A stretch of DNA of 6,134 bases from an uncultured Bacteroidota bacterium (GCA_903907885.1 CAIVPY010000468.1:1-6134), one strand, 5' to 3'; counted from the stretch's first letter, positions 1-5,830 are shown. Translations and numbers: made by a program. Notes: generated from the letters alone by a model not told the origin.

Positions 1-40
1 GGAAGTAAAATCAAAAAATTTGGCGTAGTCTTCATTAAAT

Positions 41-376
41 TTGAATAAAATGGATTTTTTTTCAAAAGAGTATTTATATTATAATAATTCAAAAGATAGT
101 TTGCCTATCAAAAATGTTTATACAATACATTTAAGAGGTTTGAGATCATTTTTTAAATATTCGGGACTAGCTGCTCTTGGAATTGGCACTTTAGCATCTG
201 CATTATTTACTTATTATACATTAAACTATAAAGTTGTTTTTGATGCGAACCAAACTCCTTATATTTATGCAGGCATAGCTTATACAGCCTCATTTGCTTC
301 CTTATCTGGCTTGCTATTTTCATTACCTCGCACTCGTTTCCCAATGCATAAATATACTTTTGAGCTGAAGCACTAA
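41..376 (+). CDS. Small two-helix membrane protein of unknown function, possibly a C-terminal fragment
   Basis: I do not recognise a named family. The 111-residue reading has a polar N-terminal stretch ending in PIKNVYTIHLRG (residues 22-33), a hydrophobic helix at about 38-60, a short loop, a second helix at about 73-95 and a basic tail ending KYTFELKH. This resembles the C-terminal half of small Bacteroidota proteins in which a secreted or periplasmic domain is followed by two membrane helices and a short beta-like tail; that comparison is from memory. The listed start is a TTG at 41; an ATG follows at 50. A TAG at 26-28 closes this frame upstream, and no ribosome-binding site is visible. 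Frame 1 is open from base 1 to a TAA at 46-48 and could encode the missing N-terminal part. The stop overlaps the rsmD stop on the other strand. It is either a short gene or the 3' part of a broken or misread one. Confidence 0.5.
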   Translation: MNKMDFFSKEYLYYNNSKDSLPIKNVYTIHLRGLRSFFKYSGLAALGIGTLASALFTYYTLNYKVVFDANQTPYIYAGIAYTASFASLSGLLFSLPRTRFPMHKYTFELKH

Positions 377-912
377 AAAAAAATCGAAAAAGTAGATTGT
401 CCGTATTTTCTCATTTCTTTTATGCGAGGGTGTTTGCTTAAATCCAATTCGCTTCCATGTTCTACTATCAGCCACCCTCCAGGGTTAAGTAGGTTTTTAT
501 CAAACACTATATTTGCTATTTCGGGTATTCTAGGCAAATCATACGGTGCATCAGCAAATATAATATCGAAAGTGGTTTCACATTTTTGAAGGTATTTAAA
601 CACATCGGCTTTCACCACTTCCATTTGACCTAAACCAAGCTTGCTTTTTGTTTGTTTGATAAAATTGTAGCAATTGAAATTTAAATCAACACTCACTACA
701 TGCATTGCCCCTCGGCTTGCAAACTCGTAAGCCATATTTCCAGTACCACTAAACAAATCAATGGCCGTAATATTTTCCAAATCAAAATGGTTATGGAGGA
801 TATTAAACAAACTCTCCTTAGCCCTATCTGTTGTAGGTCTTACGGGCAAGTTTGCAGGAGCATGAATGATGATTCCCCCCTTATCCCCTCCTATTATTCG
901 CAGAGCAGACAA
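373..912 (-). CDS. rsmD: 16S rRNA (guanine(966)-N2)-methyltransferase RsmD
   Basis: RsmD transfers a methyl group from S-adenosylmethionine to N2 of G966 in 16S rRNA during 30S assembly in the cytoplasm. The family signature RPTTDRAKESLFNIL is at residues 25-39, the SAM-binding motif DLFSGTGN at 52-59, the acidic end of strand 2 (SVD) at 74-76, the catalytic motif IV at 121-124, and VEHGSELDL at 150-158. The 179-residue length is normal for the family. Motif IV reads DAPY where N2-methyltransferases usually have DPPY, and the N-terminal RIIGGDKGGIII lacks the basic residues expected after the GG. There is no ATG before residue 60. TTG at 910-912 is the longest start, and CTG at 901-903 sits exactly where the family normally has its Met (MRIIGG). 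An in-frame TAG at 940-942 closes the frame upstream. The 5' end overlaps the DUF3822 gene by 19 bases (10 if CTG is used), so the two are probably co-transcribed and translationally coupled. Confidence 0.93.
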   Translation of the reverse strand: MSALRIIGGDKGGIIIHAPANLPVRPTTDRAKESLFNILHNHFDLENITAIDLFSGTGNMAYEFASRGAMHVVSVDLNFNCYNFIKQTKSKLGLGQMEVVKADVFKYLQKCETTFDIIFADAPYDLPRIPEIANIVFDKNLLNPGGWLIVEHGSELDLSKHPRIKEMRKYGQSTFSIFF

Positions 913-1769
913 CTTGATAAAACAAAATGCTGGTGAGAACTAAATTGATTGAAGGCTGTAGGGTAATAAAACTGTTGAAGTTTATCACCAAACTGCACTC
1001 TAGCTGCATATTTCTTTAACATTTCAAATGCTGTGTCGGTATTGGTAATATCACCAAACAACATAATTTGAATTTGATTTGATTCCATTCCCAACAGGTC
1101 GGCAACAGATAAAATATAATAAACAAAATCCGTTTCGGTATCGTATTTAAAAGTATTGTAAAACTGTAGATTTTGCCCGTCAGTGGCTAGCACTTCGATG
1201 AATTGTTCGTGTACATTGACAAATATTTTTTTGTCTTTTTCTTCTATTTGACTTTTGGCAATGGCTTTAATAAAAAGTTGCGACTGATGAAGCAAGTCAG
1301 CTGTGGGCATTTCAAATCGAATGAATTTGATAGTTTCGTTTCTAAGGTTAAATACTGCCGAAGTATTGAAGATATGTAGTTTGCAGTACGACATCTGTGA
1401 ATTGTCCAAAATTGGCTTATGCAATTGATAGTATGCTTCAAGTTCAATAATATTACATAACGATTCGGGGGCAATTAAGCAATCTTCATTATCAATTAGC
1501 ACAAATTTGCTTTTGTATGCAGGTTTAAGTTCTTCTAATATTTCATCAAAATTTTTCCAATCTTCATAGTTGATGTCGAAAAAATTTACATTTTGATTGC
1601 TAAATGTTTTAAGCGAAACCACCTTTACATTTAGTGGGTCGGCAATCACACAACTAATCTTGTGTTTAGCTATTGATAAATAAAAATGATACCTGAAAGC
1701 ACTTTCAATTACAAAATCGCCATCGGTATAGTGTTTTATGTTAAGAGATATGAGTGTTTCAGCTTGCAT
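894..1769 (-). CDS. DUF3822 family protein
   Basis: This 291-residue soluble protein matches the DUF3822 family, which I know from Bacteroidota and which often lies beside rsmD; its biochemical role is not established. The recognisable core is in the C-terminal half: NVHEQFIEVLATDGQ at residues 185-199, then LQFYNTFKYDTETDFVYYIL at 201-220, LFGDI at 237-241, and a short terminal segment ending LLCE. The alternating strands and the D-G-x-x-L pattern recall an actin-like (ASKHA/PilM-like) fold, but that is inference. There is no signal peptide or membrane helix. The ATG at 1767-1769 is the first start after a plausible promoter at 1788-1820. The gene is divergent from the thioesterase gene and overlaps rsmD by 19 bases. 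A role connected with RsmD or ribosome maturation is a guess from position only. Confidence 0.85.
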   Translation of the reverse strand: MQAETLISLNIKHYTDGDFVIESAFRYHFYLSIAKHKISCVIADPLNVKVVSLKTFSNQNVNFFDINYEDWKNFDEILEELKPAYKSKFVLIDNEDCLIAPESLCNIIELEAYYQLHKPILDNSQMSYCKLHIFNTSAVFNLRNETIKFIRFEMPTADLLHQSQLFIKAIAKSQIEEKDKKIFVNVHEQFIEVLATDGQNLQFYNTFKYDTETDFVYYILSVADLLGMESNQIQIMLFGDITNTDTAFEMLKKYAARVQFGDKLQQFYYPTAFNQFSSHQHFVLSSCLLCE

Positions 1770-1787
1770 ATTTTCAACTTACATTCG

Positions 1788-1820
1788 CAAAGTAATTTTT
1801 CAAATTATTATTTCTATAAA
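1788..1820 (-). promoter_or_regulatory. Candidate Bacteroidota-type promoter for DUF3822-rsmD
   Basis: On the minus strand TTACTTTG (1788-1795) matches seven of eight positions of the Bacteroidota -7 element TAnnTTTG. TTTA (1817-1820), 21 bases upstream, fits the -33 element TTTG in three of four. The -7 element ends 18 bases before the DUF3822 ATG, a normal short leader. The match is visible; the activity is inferred. The same 56-base gap (1770-1825) must also drive the thioesterase gene on the plus strand, where I see no equally good match. Confidence 0.35.
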
Positions 1821-1825
1821 AACTT

Positions 1826-2290
1826 ATGCAAAACTATACACCAAAGGTTAAAAATTTTGAAAATATGGTACAAGAAAAAATTGCTGGCAATCATTTTACC
1901 AATCATTTAGGATTTAAAATACATACCATTAAACCTGGCAGAGTCGAGGGTAGCATGGCATTGGAGCAATGCCATTTGCAACAAATGGGTTTTGTTCATG
2001 GGGGTGTTACAGCTTCTGTTAGCGATATGGTTTCTGGGTTTGCAGCTTTTTCTTTGGTGAGCGAGGGACAAGGTGTAGTAACAGTTGAATTAAAAGTGTC
2101 TTACCTAAATCCAGGAAAAGGGCATACACTGAAAGCTATTGGTACCGTTATAAAAGCAGGATCAAAACTTCATTTTTGTGAAAGTGAGTTGTGGGTATTA
2201 AATGATGATTCAATAGAGATTTTGATTGCCAAAGCAAGTTGTACTATGGCTATTTTAAACAAAAGTGATTTTGAAATAAAAAAAGTTTAA
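1826..2290 (+). CDS. PaaI-family hotdog-fold thioesterase
   Basis: This is a single-domain cytoplasmic hotdog protein of the PaaI/4HBT group, which hydrolyses acyl-CoA thioesters; members usually work as tetramers. The diagnostic segment is GFVHGGVTASVSDMV at residues 55-69, with HGG at 58-60 and the likely catalytic acid Asp67 on the central helix. It is followed by VVTVELKVSYLNP (84-96), the conserved strand that lines the CoA site, and by two further strands to about residue 143. The 154-residue length is slightly long for the family because of a basic N-terminal extension. A second ATG at 1865 (residue 14) would give a more typical 141-residue protein, and neither ATG has a Shine-Dalgarno. 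The substrate cannot be told from sequence; aromatic or medium-chain acyl-CoA are the usual ones. It is followed three bases later by the MmcQ/YjbR gene, presumably in one transcript. Confidence 0.9.
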   Translation: MQNYTPKVKNFENMVQEKIAGNHFTNHLGFKIHTIKPGRVEGSMALEQCHLQQMGFVHGGVTASVSDMVSGFAAFSLVSEGQGVVTVELKVSYLNPGKGHTLKAIGTVIKAGSKLHFCESELWVLNDDSIEILIAKASCTMAILNKSDFEIKKV

Positions 2291-2293
2291 AAT

Positions 2294-2647
2294 ATGGTAA
2301 GTAATGTCCAGTTTGTAAAATACCCATTTTCATTTCCTGATGTAAAGGAAGCACCCCATCGAGAGCATACTGCCTATAAGGTGAAAGGCAAAATCTTTGT
2401 GACGCATAATAAAAAAGAAAACCGATGTTGTGTGCTTTTGAGTAAAGAAGAACAACCTCTGTTTTGTATGATTGACGAAAAGTTGATTTACCCAGTACCT
2501 AATAAATGGGGAAATTACGGTTGGACTTTAGTGAATTTAAAACTCATTAAAAAGGATATGCTTATAGAAGTATTAACAGCAGCTTATTGCAATGTAGCTC
2601 CCAAAAACTTAGCAGAACCTTTTTTGCAAGAAATAGAGAGTTTTTGA
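2294..2647 (+). CDS. MmcQ/YjbR family protein (DUF419)
   Basis: This small soluble protein of 117 residues belongs to the MmcQ/YjbR family, which has a CyaY-like alpha/beta fold and has been suggested to bind DNA; its physiological role is unknown. Landmarks in order are FPDVKEAPHREHTAYKV (residues 14-30), leading into KGKIFV (31-36), then CVLLSKEEQPLF (46-57), the signature turn NKWGNYGWTLVNL (70-82), and the final helix region AAYCNVAPKNL (96-106). The N-terminus is somewhat shorter than the usual helix before the LPGV-like motif. The ATG lies only three bases after the thioesterase stop, which implies co-transcription and translational coupling. It converges on folC with 13 bases between the two stop codons. 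No functional link with the thioesterase is evident beyond position. Confidence 0.83.
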   Translation: MVSNVQFVKYPFSFPDVKEAPHREHTAYKVKGKIFVTHNKKENRCCVLLSKEEQPLFCMIDEKLIYPVPNKWGNYGWTLVNLKLIKKDMLIEVLTAAYCNVAPKNLAEPFLQEIESF

Positions 2648-2660
2648 AGAAACTAAATTT

Positions 2661-3953
2661 CTAAACTACTTCCGCCACTACAAAGGTGCTTCCACCTACA
2701 AATATTACATCTTCATCAGTCGATTCTTTTTGAGCTGCTTGATAAGCTTCAATTACACTTGGATAGGTTGAACCCATTAATCCGTAAGCAGATGCTTGAG
2801 TCTGTAAATCTTTTTCATCCAAAGCCCTTGGCAGTTTAGCCTTGCAAAAATAATATTCTGCATCTTTAGGCAACAATGCTAATACTTTTCTAATGTCTTT
2901 ATCTTTTACCATCCCAAAAACCATGCGTAGTTTCTTGCATGGAATTGAAGTCAACTGACGCATTACATATTTAATTCCGTCCACATTGTGGCCTGTATCA
3001 CACACTGTAAAAGGTTTGTTTTGCAAAACATGCCACCTACCCATCAAACCCGTATTTCTCTTTACATTTTCAAGTCCACAGCGAATGTCATTTTCACTAA
3101 TACGATAGCCTTGCTCCTTCAATTTATCAATACAAGCTACCAAGGTTATGATGTTTTTCTGCTGGTAAATTCCTCCCAAATCACAATCAAGATTTTTAAA
3201 ATACATTTGGTTTCCTTTTTTCACATCACACAAAACGCCTTTACGTGTTGTGACGAAATAATCCATACTATATTCCTTTTCAGCAAAAACGATTTCTGAT
3301 TGTTCTTGCTTGGCCTTATTTTTAAATATAAGTTCTGTTTCTGTTAGTATTTCACCTATTACAATAGGTGTTTTGGGCTTGATGATTCCCGCTTTTTCAA
3401 AAGCAATTTTTTCAAGCGAATCACCTAACAAATCCATATGATCCCAGCCAATATTTGTGATAACAGATAGAATGGGAGAAATAATATTAGTAGAATCTAA
3501 CCTACCACCTAAGCCTGCTTCGATGATAGCAATATCCACTTTATGTTTAGCAAAATGCTGAAAACATAAAGCAACAGTCCATTCAAAAAAGGAAGGTTTT
3601 ATTTCCTCAAAAATACTTTTATGAACATCAACAAAATCTACTATTTCCTCTTCGGTTATCATTTGCCCATTGATGCGAATACGCTCTCTGAAATCTTTTA
3701 AATGTGGCGAAGTGTATAAACCTACTTTGAAGCCGGCCTCTTGCAAAACAGAAGCCAGCATATGGCTAGTTGAACCTTTGCCATTGGTGCCAGCAACATG
3801 AATGCTTTTAAATTTATTTTGAGGCTCATTTAAAGCCGTGCAAAGTGCAATTGTATTGGTTAAATCGGCTTTGATAGCTGCTGCCCCAATTCTTGTAAAC
3901 ATGGGCAATTGGCTATACAAATAGTCAAGGGTATGTTCGTAGCTTAAAGCCAT
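2661..3953 (-). CDS. folC: Bifunctional dihydrofolate synthase / folylpolyglutamate synthase FolC
   Basis: FolC is a cytoplasmic Mur-ligase-like enzyme. It adds glutamate to dihydropteroate to make dihydrofolate and then extends the glutamate tail of folates, using ATP. The P-loop GTNGKGS is at residues 55-61, TSPHL at 81-85, the metal/Walker B-type region EAGLGGRLDSTN at 145-156, the metal-ligand His172 in NIGWDHMDLLG (167-177), and the probable carbamylated Lys188 in FEKAGIIKP. GRW (305-307), the second-domain motif DTGHN (319-323, usually D-x-AHN) and GMVKDKD (347-353) follow. The 430-residue length is typical. Whether both activities are present cannot be proved from sequence, but a single FolC normally does both in this phylum. 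Its ATG directly follows the rsmG stop with no bases between (TAGATG), so it is the last gene of the glycosyltransferase-rsmG-folC operon and probably relies on translational coupling. Confidence 0.95.
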   Translation of the reverse strand: MALSYEHTLDYLYSQLPMFTRIGAAAIKADLTNTIALCTALNEPQNKFKSIHVAGTNGKGSTSHMLASVLQEAGFKVGLYTSPHLKDFRERIRINGQMITEEEIVDFVDVHKSIFEEIKPSFFEWTVALCFQHFAKHKVDIAIIEAGLGGRLDSTNIISPILSVITNIGWDHMDLLGDSLEKIAFEKAGIIKPKTPIVIGEILTETELIFKNKAKQEQSEIVFAEKEYSMDYFVTTRKGVLCDVKKGNQMYFKNLDCDLGGIYQQKNIITLVACIDKLKEQGYRISENDIRCGLENVKRNTGLMGRWHVLQNKPFTVCDTGHNVDGIKYVMRQLTSIPCKKLRMVFGMVKDKDIRKVLALLPKDAEYYFCKAKLPRALDEKDLQTQASAYGLMGSTYPSVIEAYQAAQKESTDEDVIFVGGSTFVVAEVV

Positions 3954-4592
3954 CTAATAAATATGAATTAGTTTTTTTGTCTCAAAAAATTCTTCTTCAA
4001 AATAAGTGCTCAATTTCAATTCTTCAATCCTTAGCTTGCGGTTTATGGCTTTTATGTTTTGCTTCTCTTCTTTTAGGTCTCCACCTTTCAATAACAAATA
4101 ACCATTAAATTTCGAATTGATACCTTCTGGTTTTATATAACTTTGTGTCCATCGATATATCTTGTCCATAGGTGCAACAGCTCTACTCACAACAAAATCA
4201 AATTTCTCTTTTAGCATCTCAGCCCTTCCTATCACAAAGTCAGTATTAGTTAATCCTATGTTTTCTGAAATATCTTCAGCTACATGGATTTTTTTTGCAA
4301 TCGAATCAACTAAGGTAAAGTGACATTCAGGGAAAAATATAGCCAATGGAATGCCTGGAAACCCGCCTCCAGTGCCTAAATCCAATATTTTTGTTTTGGG
4401 TTTAAAATCGCTAAACTTGGCAATGGCTAAACTGTGCAACACATGCTTTTCATACAGTGAGTCGATATCTTTGCGAGATATTACGTTTATCTTTTCATTC
4501 CAATCTGCGTATAAATCATACAAAATAGTAAACTGATCTACCTGTTTTTCAGTAAGTGCAGGGAAGTATTTTTTAATGATGTCAATATCCAT
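3954..4592 (-). CDS. rsmG: 16S rRNA (guanine(527)-N7)-methyltransferase RsmG
   Basis: RsmG (formerly GidB) methylates N7 of G527 in the 530 loop of 16S rRNA, using S-adenosylmethionine. In other bacteria its loss gives low-level streptomycin resistance. The SAM-binding motif DLGTGGGFPGIP is at residues 71-82, VDS at 96-98, SRAVAPM at 136-142 and LLLKGGDL at 166-173. The N-terminal helical part includes YADWNEKINVISRKD (28-42), a family signature, and the protein ends KKLIHIY. The 212-residue length is normal and no key residue is missing. The ATG overlaps the glycosyltransferase stop by one base (TAATG), and the stop abuts the folC start, so the gene is the middle member of a coupled operon. 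No separate promoter is evident. It is not next to mnmG (gidA), its neighbour in many other bacteria. Confidence 0.96.
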   Translation of the reverse strand: MDIDIIKKYFPALTEKQVDQFTILYDLYADWNEKINVISRKDIDSLYEKHVLHSLAIAKFSDFKPKTKILDLGTGGGFPGIPLAIFFPECHFTLVDSIAKKIHVAEDISENIGLTNTDFVIGRAEMLKEKFDFVVSRAVAPMDKIYRWTQSYIKPEGINSKFNGYLLLKGGDLKEEKQNIKAINRKLRIEELKLSTYFEEEFFETKKLIHIY

Positions 4593-5719
4593 TACCAGTA
4601 TTTTTGTTTGCGGGTGAATAAACCTCGGGTTCCAAAGATAACAATATAGAACAGATACAATACATCAAGAATAGGCAACAGCCAAAGGATGTGAACGTAT
4701 TTAAGTTTCTTCAAGGCAAAATACATAATGATCATTTGTGCCAAGAATCTTACACCAAATATTCCCAAACTCACAGGCCATTGAATTTGCAATACCAAAA
4801 GCCCTACAAAAGCTGGGTAAAAAAACATTAAACTGGCATAATACAATCCTAAGAAAAACTTATCTTTGGCTTTGTAGTATTTGCCTGTACTCACATGGCG
4901 GGTCTTTTGACGCGACCAACTGGTATAGGTTTTTTTAGCTTCTGTGTAAACAAAACTATCGGGGTTGGTTTGGATAGAAACATTGTTACTAGTAGCCGTT
5001 TCGTTCACAAACAAATCATCATCACCACTCAAAATATGTTGGTGGGTGGCAAAGCCTTTGTTTATGAAAAACAAATCTTTGGTATAGCCCAAGTTTCTTC
5101 CCACACCCATAAATGGGCGTTTGGCAATGGCTGCCGAAAAATAAGCGATTGCAGTAATGGCACTTTCGTATTGAATAAACATACTCAAAAGTGAACCAAA
5201 GCCTTTGTATGGCGAAAATCCCAAAACAATTTCTTTGCCCGCAGAAAATTGCTCTTGCATCAAGCGCAACCACTGATTGCTTGCAGGAGCACAATCGGCA
5301 TCTGTAAATAGTAACTTATTGTTTTTAGCCGCTTTAATGCCCATGGTTAAGGCAAACTTTTTGCCTGTTGGGTATTTCTCTTGTTCAATCAGTTGACAGA
5401 TTTTAAGATGAGAATACACTTCTTGGTAATATTCGAGCAGTTTTTGACTATCATCCCAACTGCAATCATTCACCACAATCACTTCATAATTTGGGTAATC
5501 TTGCTCTAGAATCGATTTTAAGTTTTTTTCTAAGTTGGCATATTCATTTCGTGCAGCAATAATGATTGAGACAGGCTCCTCCGACTTATTTTGAGAGGGT
5601 GCACTTGATTTGAAGAATGCAAAATTGCCAAAAACAAAAATGTAGTAATACAACTGAATAACAGCCGATAAACCCAATACAATAAACAAAATCAATCCGT
5701 ATGTGCCTAACACTTCCAT
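4592..5719 (-). CDS. Membrane-bound family 2 glycosyltransferase
   Basis: This 375-residue inner-membrane protein has an N-terminal helix (about residues 7-31), a cytoplasmic GT-A catalytic domain and three C-terminal helices (about 290-312, 316-336 and 345-364). Catalytic motifs are SIIIAARNE at 51-59, VVNDCSWDDS at 82-91, the metal-binding DAD at 140-142 in FTDADCAP, the acidic GDDD at 232-235 (probable general base) and RQKTRH at 270-275. The last takes the place of the QxxRW motif of processive GT2 enzymes, with His for Trp. The sugar donor and acceptor cannot be deduced; a role in capsule, LPS, glycolipid or other envelope glycan synthesis is likely for this architecture. The ATG at 5717-5719 lies 10 bases after a good promoter candidate. 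The TAA stop overlaps the rsmG ATG, making this the first gene of a three-gene operon. No polysaccharide cluster surrounds it. Confidence 0.92.
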   Translation of the reverse strand: MEVLGTYGLILFIVLGLSAVIQLYYYIFVFGNFAFFKSSAPSQNKSEEPVSIIIAARNEYANLEKNLKSILEQDYPNYEVIVVNDCSWDDSQKLLEYYQEVYSHLKICQLIEQEKYPTGKKFALTMGIKAAKNNKLLFTDADCAPASNQWLRLMQEQFSAGKEIVLGFSPYKGFGSLLSMFIQYESAITAIAYFSAAIAKRPFMGVGRNLGYTKDLFFINKGFATHQHILSGDDDLFVNETATSNNVSIQTNPDSFVYTEAKKTYTSWSRQKTRHVSTGKYYKAKDKFFLGLYYASLMFFYPAFVGLLVLQIQWPVSLGIFGVRFLAQMIIMYFALKKLKYVHILWLLPILDVLYLFYIVIFGTRGLFTRKQKYW

Positions 5720-5729
5720 AATATCAGGG

Positions 5730-5761
5730 CGAAAATAAGCCCCTTGTCTCAGCTACTGAAA
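5730..5761 (-). promoter_or_regulatory. Bacteroidota-type promoter of the glycosyltransferase-rsmG-folC operon
   Basis: On the minus strand TTTC (5758-5761) is followed after exactly 20 bases by TATTTTCG (5730-5737). This matches the Bacteroidota consensus TTTG, 19-21 bases, TAnnTTTG with one mismatch in each box. The -7 box ends 10 bases before the glycosyltransferase ATG, so the transcript would have a leader of only a few bases. No Shine-Dalgarno is present. Consensus and spacing are visible; activity is inferred. Confidence 0.5.
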
Positions 5762-5769
5762 TGCTTATT

Positions 5770-5784
5770 TCAACAATGTGTTGA
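5770..5784. promoter_or_regulatory. Dyad TCAACA-n3-TGTTGA, possible operator
   Basis: Perfect 6-base arms (5770-5775 and 5779-5784) flank ATG. The site lies just upstream of the -33 box of the glycosyltransferase promoter, where an activator or repressor could act. It shares the core ACA-n-TGT with a second dyad at 5803-5818. Short dyads arise by chance in AT-rich DNA, so the function is unproven. Confidence 0.25.
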
Positions 5785-5802
5785 TAGTGGTGGTTATTTA
5801 GT

Positions 5803-5818
5803 TTGAACAAATGTTCAA
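5803..5818. promoter_or_regulatory. Palindrome TTGAACA-n2-TGTTCAA, possible operator
   Basis: Perfect 7-base arms (5803-5809 and 5812-5818) flank a central AA. The size and symmetry are like operators of dimeric TetR-type repressors. The site is about 41 bases upstream of the -33 box of the glycosyltransferase promoter and 12 bases after the stop of the hydrolase gene. It could instead form a small hairpin at the 3' end of that transcript, but no U-run follows, so a Rho-independent terminator is unlikely. Confidence 0.35.
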
Positions 5819-5830
5819 TTAAAGTAGGTA

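Noticed and set aside
886..893. GGAGG on the minus strand as a Shine-Dalgarno site
   Set aside because: It is encoded by the conserved Ile-Gly-Gly of RsmD, no in-frame ATG follows at a usable distance, and Bacteroidota rarely use Shine-Dalgarno sites.
700..936. 78-codon plus-strand open frame
   Set aside because: It lies antisense to rsmD and the end of DUF3822, both clear family members. It has no recognisable motif and is a shadow frame.
1244..1474. 76-codon minus-strand open frame inside DUF3822
   Set aside because: It is an alternative frame of a well-supported gene on the same strand and shows no family features.
1686..1910. 74-codon plus-strand frame across the DUF3822/thioesterase gap
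   Set aside because: It overlaps the DUF3822 start and the thioesterase start in another frame, and its composition looks like translated AT-rich noise.
2648..2662. Possible bidirectional terminator AGAAA-n5-TTTCT between the MmcQ/YjbR gene and folC
   Set aside because: The stem is only five pairs, mostly A-T, with no GC core and no good U-run in either direction.
2988..3299. 103-codon plus-strand frame antisense to folC
   Set aside because: FolC motifs continue across this region on the minus strand; the antisense product has no family features.
3353..3370. Perfect 18-base inverted repeat CACCTATT-AC-AATAGGTG followed by TTTT on the plus strand
   Set aside because: It lies inside folC and is encoded by the conserved Pro-Ile-Val-Ile-Gly-Glu stretch on the minus strand. 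No plus-strand gene is nearby to be terminated, so chance plus coding constraint explains it.
4895..5294. Open frames on both strands inside the glycosyltransferase gene
   Set aside because: The GT2 catalytic motifs (DAD, GDDD, RQKTRH) are read in one frame across this region; the others are shadows.
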